DNA of 61,133 nt from an uncultured Christensenella sp. (GTDB taxonomy: Bacteria; Bacillota; Clostridia; Christensenellales; Pumilibacteraceae): positions 1-61,133 of the forward strand of contig CATLGX010000004.1 in NCBI GenBank assembly GCA_949948785.1, given 5' to 3'. Each line of letters starts with the position of its first letter. The stretch's first letter is position 1. Shown piece after piece: positions 37,704 to 48,494 of this stretch. The notes under the pieces were generated by a model. The model did no database searches. It had not been told where the DNA came from and saw nothing but the letters and a program-made list of their open reading frames with translations. The translations under genes were made by a program, and so were the position numbers.

Positions 37704-40256
37704 ATGAAATATATACTGTTAAAAACGTTTCGCGATATACGCGAAACCATAGGCAGTTTCATCTCCATACTCGTCGTTATATTCATCGGGTGTTTCTTTT
37801 TCGCCGGCATAATCGAAGCGACTTCCGCCGTAACAAAGCAAGTTGACGGCTATGCCGCCGATTTGAATACGGCGTCGGCGCGCGCGGCGTATATGTACGT
37901 AAACTCTGCGGCGGTGGACGAAATAGGCGAAGCGGAGGGCGTTAAGCTCGCCGCGGGATATAACACGTTTTACGCCAAACTCAAAGGTACCCGTACCGAC
38001 GTAACGCTTACCACGCTTACGCCCGATATAGACAAGCCGGACGTCCTGCGCGGCAAACTCCCCGAGCGGAAAAAGGACGACGGTTTTATAGAAATAATAG
38101 TGGATAAAGTGTATGCCGAAGCGCATAAGATTAAGCTCGGCGACACAATGGAGCTTACCGTCGATACGCTCGATAGAATCGAGCTTCCGAGCATGAATAT
38201 GAGCTATAAAAAGCTCGATTACAAATGCAGGGTTAGCGGAATTTACCACGCAATCGACGTTCTTTACAAAGTGGACGTAATGAATACCGCGGCGACAGCC
38301 GAAGAATTCGTTATGGCAATGGTAAATGTCGAGGATGTGCCGCTCTTTACCGATACCGCGGGTATTTACTCGGGCGCAAATCCGATACTGCCTTTTTCAT
38401 CGCTGGAACAGGCCGGCATAACTGTGTATAACGGAATAAGGACGCTCGGCACTCCCGAAAACGCGAAAGAAGTTTTCGGCGCGTACACGGTAGATACCGA
38501 AGATGCGGAACAGGCGTTAAAGCAGATACAGGACATGTTGAAGAACCCGAGTGCGGCGGCGGGTTTGTTCGTTAACGTCATGGAGTTTGACGAGTATCCT
38601 GCGGTTGTCGCATACGACGGAATAAACGACGCGATTAGCGCGCTTGCGGCGGTGTTGCCGTTTATATTCTTTGCGGTGGCGGCGGCAATAACCGTTATTT
38701 CGCTCAGCAAGACAGTCGATAATCAGCGCATGCAGATAGGCGTAATACAGGCGATAGGCGTCGGTAAGGGCGCTGTGTATTTTTCGTATATTTTCTATGC
38801 GCTGTTTGCGTGCGTGATAGGCGGACTTACCGGCGGAATAGTCGGCACGTACACTGTTCCGTATCTTTTGGAATTTATTTACGAAGGGCAGTTCGCCATG
38901 CCGCCTACGCCGCTCGATATCGGGGTTTTGTATCTATTCCTCGGCGTTGTCGTTGCGGCGGCGCTCGCGTGCGTTTCGGCGTTTTTATCCTGCCACAGAA
39001 CACTCAAAGCCGTGCCTGCGCAGGCTATGCGTCCCAAACCGCCGAAGAAGACAAAGCGCATACTTGCCGAACGCTGGACGGGTTTGTGGAAGAGATTGGG
39101 CTTCGGCGCGAAAATGAATTTACGCAACATGTTTTTGCACAAAATCCGAATGCTGCTTTCGTCGGTGGGCATTGTCGGCTGTCTCGCGCTTTTGATAGGA
39201 TTGGTTGGACTGAAAGACAATATGGCGTTTTCGTTCAACCATTACGACGCGCAGTCGGGGTACGATATGGCGGTGTATTTGCTCGACGCGGCGGACGTCG
39301 CGGCGGAGTACGCGAAAATGGAAGAAAGCGGAACGGTGGAAAAACTGACGTTCGTGCCCGCGTTTTCGGCTAAATTTACGCACGGAAAAAAATCCGCGGA
39401 CCAAACGGTAATGGCGTTGCCGAGTGCGGACGACGTTCGCAAGTATGAGTATTGCGACGTCGACTGCGTAAAGCTGTATACCGATATGTCGCAAAAAACT
39501 CGGCTTAAATTAAAAACAGATACGTTCGCAATCCCCGAGTATCTCGCGGATAAACTCGACGTAAAAGCGGGAGACGTAGTAACTATAAGCGGGCGCGCTT
39601 TGGACGGCAAGACAGCGGAGTTCGACGTAAAAGTTACAGATATAGTTTACGAATATTTCGAGCAAAAGGCATACTGCTCGTACGGATTTTTCGAGGAGCG
39701 CGGAATCGCGCTTGCCGCCGATACCGCGTACGTAAACGCGGCGCGCGACGCGGAAATAAACGCAGTAGCGAAAAAAATAGAAAACGCCGAGGGCGTGCGC
39801 GGCGTTCAGACTTTCCGAGAAAGCTTCGGCATTCTCGAAGACAGAATGTCGCTTCTCGATTACGCCGTCATTCTTTTCGTCATAGGAGCAGGCGTTCTTG
39901 CAGTCGCCGTCATTTACAATATAACCGCAACCAACTTGAAAGAGCGTACGCGAGAGATAGCGACGCTTATGGTGCTCGGATATAAAAAACGCGAGACTGC
40001 CAACATGCTGATAGTCGAAAATATGGTCATAACGGCGATAGGGTGTTTGTTGGGACTGCCGCTCGGATTTCTGCTTTTAAAATGGTTAGTCGGCGTTACC
40101 GAAACGTTCGGAGTGTTCATTTCGAGTTTTATGTCGTGGTACACCGCGCTCGGCTGCATGGCGTTGACGTTCCTGTTCAGTTTGGTTGCGACCATGTTCC
40201 TCAACAGAAAGATGAAAAAAATATCGATGGTCGAAGCGCTTAAAAGCGTGGAATAA
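37704..40256 (+). CDS. FtsX-like permease
   Basis: Large multi-TM protein with two FtsX-type blocks, directly downstream of the ATPase. Confidence 0.92.
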   Translation: MKYILLKTFRDIRETIGSFISILVVIFIGCFFFAGIIEATSAVTKQVDGYAADLNTASARAAYMYVNSAAVDEIGEAEGVKLAAGYNTFYAKLKGTRTDVTLTTLTPDIDKPDVLRGKLPERKKDDGFIEIIVDKVYAEAHKIKLGDTMELTVDTLDRIELPSMNMSYKKLDYKCRVSGIYHAIDVLYKVDVMNTAATAEEFVMAMVNVEDVPLFTDTAGIYSGANPILPFSSLEQAGITVYNGIRTLGTPENAKEVFGAYTVDTEDAEQALKQIQDMLKNPSAAAGLFVNVMEFDEYPAVVAYDGINDAISALAAVLPFIFFAVAAAITVISLSKTVDNQRMQIGVIQAIGVGKGAVYFSYIFYALFACVIGGLTGGIVGTYTVPYLLEFIYEGQFAMPPTPLDIGVLYLFLGVVVAAALACVSAFLSCHRTLKAVPAQAMRPKPPKKTKRILAERWTGLWKRLGFGAKMNLRNMFLHKIRMLLSSVGIVGCLALLIGLVGLKDNMAFSFNHYDAQSGYDMAVYLLDAADVAAEYAKMEESGTVEKLTFVPAFSAKFTHGKKSADQTVMALPSADDVRKYEYCDVDCVKLYTDMSQKTRLKLKTDTFAIPEYLADKLDVKAGDVVTISGRALDGKTAEFDVKVTDIVYEYFEQKAYCSYGFFEERGIALAADTAYVNAARDAEINAVAKKIENAEGVRGVQTFRESFGILEDRMSLLDYAVILFVIGAGVLAVAVIYNITATNLKERTREIATLMVLGYKKRETANMLIVENMVITAIGCLLGLPLGFLLLKWLVGVTETFGVFISSFMSWYTALGCMALTFLFSLVATMFLNRKMKKISMVEALKSVE

Positions 40257-40275
40257 CCGATAGTAATTGAAACGC

Positions 40276-40310
40276 AAAAAAGGGCGGTCGCTTGGAACCG
40301 TCCTTTTTTG
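40276..40310. terminator. Intrinsic terminator, likely bidirectional between convergent genes
   Basis: aaaaaagggcggtcgcttggaaccgtccttttttg. Confidence 0.8.
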
Positions 40311-40325
40311 CCGAGAAGTTTCGGC

Positions 40326-40478
40326 TTAGTCAATCTCGAAATGACTTCCGCCCTTTTGCGTCGGGGGCATTCTGTCGCCCTTCTTGACGCGAACGGTGCC
40401 GATGCGGCGACCGTTGGAAGCGATAACGCTGTACTCGCCGGTCTTGGGGGCTATCTTGCCCGATGTCAGCTTGTTCAT
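40326..40478 (-). CDS. YjzC-like 50-aa protein
   Basis: Not in the ORF track: MNKLTSGKIAPKTGEYSVIASNGRRIGTVRVKKGDRMPPTQKGGSHFEID; strong SD gaggagga. Confidence 0.8.
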   Translation of the reverse strand: MNKLTSGKIAPKTGEYSVIASNGRRIGTVRVKKGDRMPPTQKGGSHFEID

Positions 40479-40552
40479 GTCTAAGTTTCCTCCTCTGTAT
40501 TATTATGGCGCATTTTGTCGAAAAAATACGTCCGAGGCGGAAAACTCCCGGT

Positions 40553-41011
40553 TCAGTTGTATAGAAAACCTTTCATTTCGTCTATATTCTTTTGTTGAAT
40601 CCACAGAAGTTTATAGCAGATGTTCTTTATGTCGTCGTTGACGTCCGCGTATTCGCCGAGCTTTGCCGCACATTCGGTTACGCCCTTTGTCGTTCCGTCT
40701 ATAATCATTTTGGCGATTTCGTTTTCGGCGGTGTCGTCCTTGATTTTCATGTCAATCATCATGCTCGCCATAGTGCGTGCCATTTTTCCGACGGGTTTGG
40801 GCTCGCAGTCGCGCGCTTCGAGCTTTTTCGTAACTTGAGCGCACACGTCCGAATAATCGAATATGTCCTTTTCGACGGCGTTCCTCAGTTCGCCCGGTCC
40901 GATGTTGTTGTTGACGTGTTCGAGAGTGTCTCTGCCCATCTGCGCGGCTTGGTGCAGTTGTTTCAAAAACTCGATTTCGCGTCCGACGATTTCGTTTTGT
41001 TCTTTTGTCAT
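40553..41011 (-). CDS. Helical hypothetical protein (ferritin-like length and pattern)
   Basis: MTKEQNEIVGREIEFLKQLHQAAQMGRDTLEHVNNN...; SD aaggagaac before ATG 41011. Confidence 0.75.
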   Translation of the reverse strand: MTKEQNEIVGREIEFLKQLHQAAQMGRDTLEHVNNNIGPGELRNAVEKDIFDYSDVCAQVTKKLEARDCEPKPVGKMARTMASMMIDMKIKDDTAENEIAKMIIDGTTKGVTECAAKLGEYADVNDDIKNICYKLLWIQQKNIDEMKGFLYN

Positions 41012-41070
41012 GTTCGTTCTCCTTGCACATGTAGTTTGCGCATAAAAACTGCGCACAATTCGCCAAAGAC

Positions 41071-41099
41071 TTGCGTTTGGATTTTACATATGGTATAAT
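41071..41099 (+). promoter_or_regulatory. Promoter 7 nt before ACT-protein ATG
   Basis: TTGCGT, 17 nt, TATAAT (41094-41099); ATG 41107. Confidence 0.6.
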
Positions 41100-41106
41100 C
41101 TCTGTC

Positions 41107-41376
41107 ATGAAAGCAGTGGTATCGGTTATAGGAAAAGACAGGACGGGCATTATTGCCGCGGTGTCGGGCAAGCTCAACGAGCTGGATATAAATATCGAAG
41201 ACATATCTCAAACTATCATGCAGGAATATTTTGTAATGATAATGCTCACGGATACCGCAAAATCCAAAATTTCGCTCGACGAATTGGAGGACGCTTTGCG
41301 CGACGCCGTGGGCGCGCTCGGCGTTACCGTGCACGTACAGCACGAAGATTTGTTCAACGCGATGCAGCGGGTGTAA
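41107..41376 (+). CDS. ACT-domain protein (UPF0237-like)
   Basis: [49 protein letters not shown]. Confidence 0.93.
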   Translation: MKAVVSVIGKDRTGIIAAVSGKLNELDINIEDISQTIMQEYFVMIMLTDTAKSKISLDELEDALRDAVGALGVTVHVQHEDLFNAMQRV

Positions 41377-41380
41377 AGGC

Positions 41381-42733
41381 ATGTTTACGCAAAACGAGAT
41401 TTTGGAAACGATAGACATGCTCGATAACCGCCACCTCGACGTGCGCACGGTTACGCTTTCGCTTTCGCTTATCGATTGCATAGATTCCGATGCGAAAAAG
41501 TGCAATCAAAAAGTGTACGATAAAATTACGCGCGTTGCCAAGCGGCTCGTTCCCGTGTGCGACGAGCTTGCCGCACGCTACGGCATTAAGATTGTCAATA
41601 AGAGAATAGCGGTTACGCCCGTATCGGTCGTCGGTGCGGCGAGCGGTGATTTTATCGGTCTTGCAAAGACGCTCGACAGAGCGGGCAAGGCGCTCGGCGT
41701 GGACTTTATAGGCGGCTACGGCGCGCTCGTGCAAAAGTCCGCGACGGACAGGGAACAGGCGTTCTTAAAGACGATACCCGAAGCGCTTTCTTCTACCGAT
41801 ATCGTCTGCGGCTCCGTCAACGTCGCATCCTCGCGCGCGGGCATGAATCTCGACGCGATAAAGACGCTCGGCGAGGGAATAAAGGAACTCGCGTATCTCA
41901 CGCGCGACGATAACTCGTTCGGGTGCGGCAAGCTCGTAGTGTTTTGCAATGCGGTGGACGATAATCCGTTCATGGCGGGAGCGTTTACGGGTTTTGCCGA
42001 GGGCGAGTGCGCAGTCAACGTCGGCGTTTCCGGTCCCGGCGTGGTCGAGTACGAGATTAACAAACATCCCGATTACGATATAACGTCGATATGCGAGCTT
42101 ATTAAGCGCACGGCGTTTAAGATAACGCGATTGGGTCAGCTTATCGGTACGGAAGCCGCCAAGGCGCTCAACCTTGCGCCGGGCATAGTCGACCTTTCGC
42201 TCGCGCCCACGCCCGCGGTAGGTGATTCGGTGGCGCGCATACTCGAAAGCATAGGCTTGTCCAAGGTCGGGTCCTGCGGAACGACGGCGGCGCTCGCGCT
42301 TTTAAACGATGCGGTCAAAAAGGGCGGTGTCATGGCGTCGGCGCGGGTCGGCGGGCTGTCGGGCGCGTTTATTCCCGTTTCCGAGGACGCGGGCATGATT
42401 GAAGCGGCGCGGCACGGCGATATAAATATCGAAAAACTCGAAGCGATGACGGCGGTGTGTTCGGTGGGGTTGGACATGATAGCCGTTCCAGGCGATACGA
42501 GTGCGGCCGTAATTTCGGCGATGATAGCCGACGAGTGTGCAATAGGCATGATTAACAATAAGACCACGGCGGTGCGCGTCATACCCGTATACGGCAAAAC
42601 AGTAGGGGACGAAGTCGACTTCGGCGGACTGTTCGGCACAGCGCCGATTATGCGCGTGAGCCTCGGCGACCCGTCGGCGTTTATAGCGCGCGGAGGGATT
42701 ATTCCGCCGCCGATACATTCATTTAAAAATTAA
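41381..42733 (+). CDS. UPF0210/DUF711 family protein
   Basis: Adjacent to ACT protein; [12 protein letters not shown]-like start, [47 protein letters not shown]. Confidence 0.92.
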   Translation: MFTQNEILETIDMLDNRHLDVRTVTLSLSLIDCIDSDAKKCNQKVYDKITRVAKRLVPVCDELAARYGIKIVNKRIAVTPVSVVGAASGDFIGLAKTLDRAGKALGVDFIGGYGALVQKSATDREQAFLKTIPEALSSTDIVCGSVNVASSRAGMNLDAIKTLGEGIKELAYLTRDDNSFGCGKLVVFCNAVDDNPFMAGAFTGFAEGECAVNVGVSGPGVVEYEINKHPDYDITSICELIKRTAFKITRLGQLIGTEAAKALNLAPGIVDLSLAPTPAVGDSVARILESIGLSKVGSCGTTAALALLNDAVKKGGVMASARVGGLSGAFIPVSEDAGMIEAARHGDINIEKLEAMTAVCSVGLDMIAVPGDTSAAVISAMIADECAIGMINNKTTAVRVIPVYGKTVGDEVDFGGLFGTAPIMRVSLGDPSAFIARGGIIPPPIHSFKN

Positions 42734-42750
42734 AAAACGGAGACAGAACA

Positions 42751-44517
42751 ATGAAAAGAAGCGAAGTACAGCAAAAGTACAAATGGGATTTGACGGCGCT
42801 GGTCGAGTCCGAAGACGCGTTCGAAACGCGGTTCGAAAAGCTCGAAGCGCGTATTCCGGAGCTTGGCGGATATGCGGGAAAGCTCGGCGAAAAATCCGCC
42901 GCGCTCGCATGTCTCAAACTCGATTCGGATATAGGCAGAGAACTCGGGCTGTTGTATCTTTACGCGCACATGCGTTCGCATGAGGACCTTGCCGAAAGCG
43001 GCGCCGTGGGGCTTGCCAACCGCATGGACGCGCTCGCCGGCAAGGCGATGACGGCGGGTTCGTTTATCAACAGCGAACTCAGCGCGCTCGCAGACGGCGT
43101 TATCGACGGATATATCGCCGATTCCGCTTTTAAAGATTTCGACTTCATGCTCAAAGAGATAAAACGTCAAAAGGCGCATATCCTCGACGGTAACAGCGAG
43201 AAACTGCTCGCCATGGCAGGAGAGGCGCTCGGCACCACGACCAATGTCGCGTCCATGCTGATGAACGCCGACCTCAAATTTAAACCGGTCAAAAAGAACG
43301 GCAAAAAGCACGAGCTTACCAACGAGAGTTATTCCGAATTGCTGTCCGACGAGGACAGAAAGGTGCGCAAAACCGCGTTTAAAAATCTTTACGACGGCTA
43401 TCGTGCGCATATAAACACGCTTGCCGCCAACTATGCGGGAAGCGTAAAAGGCGACAACTTTATCGCCAAGGCGCGCGGCTTCGACGATTGTCTTTCCATG
43501 GGCATGTACGGCGACGACGTACCCACCGCAGTTTATGAAAACCTCATTTCGGCGGTAGAAAAGAACCTCGCTCCGCTTCACGACTACATTGCGCTCCGCA
43601 AGGAACTGCTCGGCGTCAAGCATATACACATGTACGATTTGTACGTGCCCGTAGTCGAAAACGCGCAGATGAAACTGACTTACGAAGAGGCGTGCGAGAT
43701 TGTGAAAAAGGCGCTCGCGCGCATGGGCGAACAATACGTCGGGCTGTTGGAAAGAGCGATGACAGAGGGTTGGATAGACGTTATGCCCAACGACGGCAAG
43801 CGCGGCGGTGCGTACAGCTGGGGCACTTACGGCGCGCACCCGTACGTATTGCTCAACTATATGCCTACTACGAGCGACATCTTCACGATTGCGCACGAGC
43901 TCGGGCATTGCCTGCATTCGTATTATTCGCAAGAAGGACAGCCGCAGGAAAAGGCCGACTATAAGATTTTCGTCGCCGAGGTCGCGTCAATTTGCAACGA
44001 GACGTTGCTCGAAAGCTATCTCATGAATAACGTCGACGACAAAAAGATAAAGAAATATCTTTTGAGTTACCGTCTCGACAGATTCAGAACGACGCTTTTC
44101 CGCCAGACGATGTTTGCGGAATTCGAATATTATGCGCATAAAATGGATTTGGAGGGTAAGCCCCTCACCGTCGACGCGCTCAACGGTCTGTATCTCGACC
44201 TCAATAAGAAGTATTACGGCGAAGACGTTTCCGACGATTTAATCAAGTACGAATGGTCGCGTATTCCGCATTTCTACAATGCGTTCTACGTGTATAAGTA
44301 CGCGACGGGTCTGACCGCCGCGACGAGTATTGCACGCAATATTCTTAAAGAAAAAGGCTACGTCGACGTGTATAAAAACAAGTTCTTAAAGGCGGGCGGA
44401 CACAAATCCCCGTACGCCATACTGTGCGATACAAAAGTCGACCTTGCGACAGACAAGCCGTACGACGACGCGTTCGCGCTCTTCCGCGACTCGCTCGACG
44501 AACTTAAAAGGCTGTAA
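42751..44517 (+). CDS. pepF: Oligoendopeptidase F (M3B)
   Basis: HEXXH zinc motif in FTIAHELGHCLHSYYS; full-length 588 aa. Confidence 0.95.
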   Translation: MKRSEVQQKYKWDLTALVESEDAFETRFEKLEARIPELGGYAGKLGEKSAALACLKLDSDIGRELGLLYLYAHMRSHEDLAESGAVGLANRMDALAGKAMTAGSFINSELSALADGVIDGYIADSAFKDFDFMLKEIKRQKAHILDGNSEKLLAMAGEALGTTTNVASMLMNADLKFKPVKKNGKKHELTNESYSELLSDEDRKVRKTAFKNLYDGYRAHINTLAANYAGSVKGDNFIAKARGFDDCLSMGMYGDDVPTAVYENLISAVEKNLAPLHDYIALRKELLGVKHIHMYDLYVPVVENAQMKLTYEEACEIVKKALARMGEQYVGLLERAMTEGWIDVMPNDGKRGGAYSWGTYGAHPYVLLNYMPTTSDIFTIAHELGHCLHSYYSQEGQPQEKADYKIFVAEVASICNETLLESYLMNNVDDKKIKKYLLSYRLDRFRTTLFRQTMFAEFEYYAHKMDLEGKPLTVDALNGLYLDLNKKYYGEDVSDDLIKYEWSRIPHFYNAFYVYKYATGLTAATSIARNILKEKGYVDVYKNKFLKAGGHKSPYAILCDTKVDLATDKPYDDAFALFRDSLDELKRL

Positions 44518-44538
44518 GGTTTGCCGTCCGAATTGCGC

Positions 44539-45492
44539 ATGAATCCGATAGCGCGAATAAAAAAACTGCGGCGTATGTTCGCCGTCGTTGCGGTCGCGGT
44601 TGCGGCGGCGTTGCTCGGCGGTTGCGGCGCGAGCGTAACCGTGTCGGCGTATACCGAAAACGGCGTGCGCTATAACGAGTACGCCGTGGAAATTCCGCTC
44701 GACGTTTTGGAAATAATGGAAAGAACTGCGGCGACCGACGCAAACGGCGATAAGTACACCGTGCACGGCTATCTTTTCGAGCTGTTTTCGGGTTACGACT
44801 TTACGCTTGTCGATTCGCAGCGCAAGAACGGGAAATATACCGCCGTTTATAAAAAAGCGTTTGCCGGCGCGTCGACCGAGCCCGCAGAGCCTGCCGAGTT
44901 TGTAAAGGGAAGCCGTTTGCGCGATATTGCCGAACAGATTACGTACACGACCGACATCACTCGAAATCCTTTCGTGCGCCGATATAAGAGCGTGTCGCGC
45001 GACCCGTTCAACGGAGTTCGCGCCGCGTACGACGACGTGCGGCAAGGACAGTCGGCTACCGTTATTCAACGGCTCAAAAACGGGCTTATAACCACGATTG
45101 TAGCGACGGGAGAAAGAGTGGTGTTACTGCCGGGCGTGCAAGACGCTTTCCCGTATTTGCACGGGCTTGACGTCGGCGGACTTATCCTTAATTACGCGAC
45201 GGTGGGCTCGACGCGTATGGACTCGTCGGGCGCAAAGCGCGAGCTTGACGGAGATAATTCGATGTACGTATTCTCGCGCTACTTCGATGATGCCGAGCGC
45301 GAAATAGTATTCGAGTACTCGCGCCCCGAAGTGTACGGCTGGTATCTTGTAGCCGTCGCGGCGGGCGGAATAGTCGTTGCGGCGTTTGTTATTGCGACGC
45401 GGCAAAAAAAGAACAAGCCGACGTTGCTCGACAGGTTTCCGTATAATCCCGAGGAATACCGAGATTACGAAAACAGATTGCCTAAACTTTGA
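44539..45492 (+). CDS. LppM-like lipoprotein with C-terminal TM
   Basis: Lipobox ALLGGC; C-terminal VAVAAGGIVVAAFVIATRQKKNK. TTG 44521 is an alternative start. Confidence 0.7.
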   Translation: MNPIARIKKLRRMFAVVAVAVAAALLGGCGASVTVSAYTENGVRYNEYAVEIPLDVLEIMERTAATDANGDKYTVHGYLFELFSGYDFTLVDSQRKNGKYTAVYKKAFAGASTEPAEPAEFVKGSRLRDIAEQITYTTDITRNPFVRRYKSVSRDPFNGVRAAYDDVRQGQSATVIQRLKNGLITTIVATGERVVLLPGVQDAFPYLHGLDVGGLILNYATVGSTRMDSSGAKRELDGDNSMYVFSRYFDDAEREIVFEYSRPEVYGWYLVAVAAGGIVVAAFVIATRQKKNKPTLLDRFPYNPEEYRDYENRLPKL

Positions 45493-45552
45493 CTTCGACG
45501 GCAAATTTACCGCGAGATATTACCGTAACGTATAAAAAGGAGAAAAAAGTTC

Positions 45553-47073
45553 ATGCCGAGACAGGACGAGAGAGAAGAATTTATCAAAAAGCATCCGCGG
45601 GTTGCGGCGCGCGAAACGCCAAACAGTTACGAAGCGGAGTGTGCGATTTTGGGCGGAATACTACTCGACGGCGATACGGCGATAAAATATTTGCCGCAGC
45701 TTTCCGCCGCTGATTTTTACGCGCCCGCGCACAAGCTGATATTCGAAGCGCTTTCCGCGCTGTTTACCGACACTCTGCCCATCGACCTCGTTACGACAGT
45801 ACAACGGCTCACCGCGCTCGGCACGCTCGAAATGGCGGGCGGCGTTGAATACCTAACCAATCTTGTAAACGCTTTGCCGTCGGTCGCCAATTCCGAATAC
45901 TATTACGGCATTGTCAAAAAAATGACCAAACTGCGCGCCATGATTGACGTGGCGCGGCAGATGGCGGACGAAGCATATGCGCTCGACCCCGAGGACAATG
46001 CGCTCGCCCGCGCGGAGGCGACTTTGTACTCGCTGGCGGAATCCGGACGGCGGGGCAAGCCCGAGCTTATTACGGGCTATTTGGAAGCGGCGTTGGACGA
46101 TATACAACAGCGTCAAAAGAACCGCGACGCGTATCGCGGCGTGCCGACGGGTTTTCCGTATTTCGATACAATGCTCGGCGGCGGATTTCAAAAGAGCGAC
46201 CTCATCATACTTGCGGCGCGTCCCGGTCAGGGTAAGACGAGCTTTGCCATGAACTGCGCCGTTAATGCCGCGCTCGCCAAGCGTCCCGACAACAAGAAAC
46301 CGTATACCGTGTTGGTGTTTTCTCTGGAAATGAGCGCGGTACAGCTCGCAAGGCGCATACTGTGTTCGGTCGGCGGATTCAGCATGTCGGACGCAAACCG
46401 CGCCAATGTCGACGGCAGGGGCTGGGCAAAACTTTTCGGCGCGCAGGCGAGGTTTGCGGGCACCAATCTTTACGTAGACGAATCGGGCGACATCACTCCC
46501 GCCGAAATACTCAGCAAGTGCCGACAGCTCAAACATACGCAAGGTCTCGATTTTGTCATGATAGACTATTTGCAGCTCATGCAGAGCGGCAAGCGTATAG
46601 ACAACATCGTTCGGGAGATTGCGGAAATCACGCGCGCGTTGAAGCTCGCCGCAAAAGAGCTTGACGTGCCTATACTTCTGCTTTCGCAGATGTCGCGCGA
46701 CATAGACAAGCGCAAAGACCCCACGCCGCAGCTGAGCGATTTGCGCGATTCGGGCGCAATAGAGCAGGACGCGGATATAGTGCTCTTTCTCGACCGCACG
46801 GCAAAGACGGCGGACGTTGAAAGTCCCGACGACGCGACGTCCACGATTGCCGGGAATACCGTGTATCTAAATGTGGCAAAGCACAGAAACGGCGAAACGG
46901 GTTCGGTACGCATGGTGTGGATGCCGTCCACGGTTACGTTCAAATGCGTTTCGAACGCGCCCACCGAACCGCGTCGCGGAAGCGGCGGCATCGCTTACGG
47001 CGACGAGGACGAACCGACTCCGCCGAGTGACGGGGCGACGTATTCTGCGGCGGACGACGATATAGGTTTGTAG
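45553..47073 (+). CDS. dnaB: Replicative DNA helicase
   Basis: NSYEAECAILGGILLDGD; LIILAARPGQGKTSFAMNCAVNAAL; FSLEMSAVQLARRI; MIDYLQLM. Confidence 0.96.
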   Translation: MPRQDEREEFIKKHPRVAARETPNSYEAECAILGGILLDGDTAIKYLPQLSAADFYAPAHKLIFEALSALFTDTLPIDLVTTVQRLTALGTLEMAGGVEYLTNLVNALPSVANSEYYYGIVKKMTKLRAMIDVARQMADEAYALDPEDNALARAEATLYSLAESGRRGKPELITGYLEAALDDIQQRQKNRDAYRGVPTGFPYFDTMLGGGFQKSDLIILAARPGQGKTSFAMNCAVNAALAKRPDNKKPYTVLVFSLEMSAVQLARRILCSVGGFSMSDANRANVDGRGWAKLFGAQARFAGTNLYVDESGDITPAEILSKCRQLKHTQGLDFVMIDYLQLMQSGKRIDNIVREIAEITRALKLAAKELDVPILLLSQMSRDIDKRKDPTPQLSDLRDSGAIEQDADIVLFLDRTAKTADVESPDDATSTIAGNTVYLNVAKHRNGETGSVRMVWMPSTVTFKCVSNAPTEPRRGSGGIAYGDEDEPTPPSDGATYSAADDDIGL

Positions 47074-47119
47074 CCGCCTATAAAAAAGCGGCGGAATTTG
47101 CGTTATTCGAGCGGAAAAC

Positions 47120-48445
47120 ATGCAAGACGCGTTTTTAAAACACATGCAAAATATTATCGGCGCGCGGTTCGACGAATTCAAGCACGCATACGAGACGAAA
47201 CCGCGATTTAAAGCGCTTCGCGTAAATACGCTTAAAATAAGCGTCGCGGATTTTATCGCGCTCGCCGATAAATACGAGCGTGCGGGCGTATGCGAATACG
47301 GCTTGCGAAAAAACGCGCTGTGCGACAGGTCTTTCTATACGACGGTCAAACCGTCGCTCGACCCGCTGTATCATGCTGGACTGTATTATATGCAAGAGCC
47401 GTCCGCGTCGGCGGCGGTGGCGGCGTTCGCTCCGTTTATAAAAGGCGACGTTCTCGATTTGTGCGCCGCGCCGGGCGGAAAGAGCACGCAGGCGGCGGCG
47501 TTCATGGCTGGCGGCACGCTGTTTTGCAACGAGCCAGAGATAAAGCGCGCTCGCGCGCTTGCGGAAAACCTCGACCGTCTCGGCATAAATAACGCCGTTG
47601 TTACGGTAAGCGACGCGCGCGCGTACCGAAAAGCGGGATACGACGGGCATTTCGATTCGCTCGTCGCGGACGTGCCGTGCAGCGGCGGCGGTATGACGCG
47701 GTACGAAAGCGTTCCGTACAGCGCGGAAATAGTGGCGGGTTGCGCCGCGCGTCAGCGCGAAATATTGGCGGACGCGGCGGAGCTTTTGAAATCGGGCGGA
47801 TATATGCTGTACAGTACGTGCACTTTTTCCGTCGAAGAGAACGAGAAAAACATCGAGTACCTTGTAAAAGAAAAAGGCTTTGCGACCGTCGATATACCGC
47901 TTCGAACGGGCGAAGAGCGCGGAATCGACTGTCCGAACGCGCGCAGAATCTATCCTCATAATTTCGACGGCGAAGGACATTTTTATTGCGTATTGAAAAA
48001 AACCGACGGCGGAACGCGCGGCGGCGCGGATTGCGAAAGGGTAAAGCGCGCGGCGGTAAAGGTCGGCGGATTGCAACTCGATTGCTATAACGTGCGCGGG
48101 CGCGACGTGGTCGAAAGAGCGGACGCTAAGTTCGACGGGTTGAATTTTATACGCGTCGGCGCGGAAGTATGGGAGCGTACGGACAAGCGCGGCGGGGAGA
48201 AAAAAATATCGCATGCGTTTGCGCACGCGCTTACAAAAGAACAGGTATCGGCATTCGGCGCAGTCGAGCTGGGCGCGGAAAATGCACGGCGGTATATCCG
48301 CGGAGAACAGCTGGGCGCGGACGCATCGCTCGGCGATTTGATTGCGACAATCGACGGTTACGCGCTCGGCAAGGTCAAAGCCGCGGCGGACGGCGCGGGC
48401 GGATATGCGCTCAAAAATCTGTATCCTCGGGCGCTTCGCATATAA
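47120..48445 (+). CDS. RsmF/NOP2-sun family RNA cytosine-C5 methyltransferase
   Basis: VLDLCAAPGGKSTQAAAFM, DVPCSGGGMTR, YSTCTFSVEENE; RsmF-type C-terminus. Confidence 0.93.
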   Translation: MQDAFLKHMQNIIGARFDEFKHAYETKPRFKALRVNTLKISVADFIALADKYERAGVCEYGLRKNALCDRSFYTTVKPSLDPLYHAGLYYMQEPSASAAVAAFAPFIKGDVLDLCAAPGGKSTQAAAFMAGGTLFCNEPEIKRARALAENLDRLGINNAVVTVSDARAYRKAGYDGHFDSLVADVPCSGGGMTRYESVPYSAEIVAGCAARQREILADAAELLKSGGYMLYSTCTFSVEENEKNIEYLVKEKGFATVDIPLRTGEERGIDCPNARRIYPHNFDGEGHFYCVLKKTDGGTRGGADCERVKRAAVKVGGLQLDCYNVRGRDVVERADAKFDGLNFIRVGAEVWERTDKRGGEKKISHAFAHALTKEQVSAFGAVELGAENARRYIRGEQLGADASLGDLIATIDGYALGKVKAAADGAGGYALKNLYPRALRI

Positions 48446-48494
48446 CGTGCGGACCGAGAATTCTGATATATTATAAATGAAAAGGAGAAATATC

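Noticed and set aside
36997-40256. Novel defence or secretion system at TetR-ABC-FtsX
   Set aside because: Standard three-gene arrangement of a TetR regulator with a MacB/LolCDE-like exporter.
42730-43932. 400-aa minus ORF
   Set aside because: Antisense to pepF.
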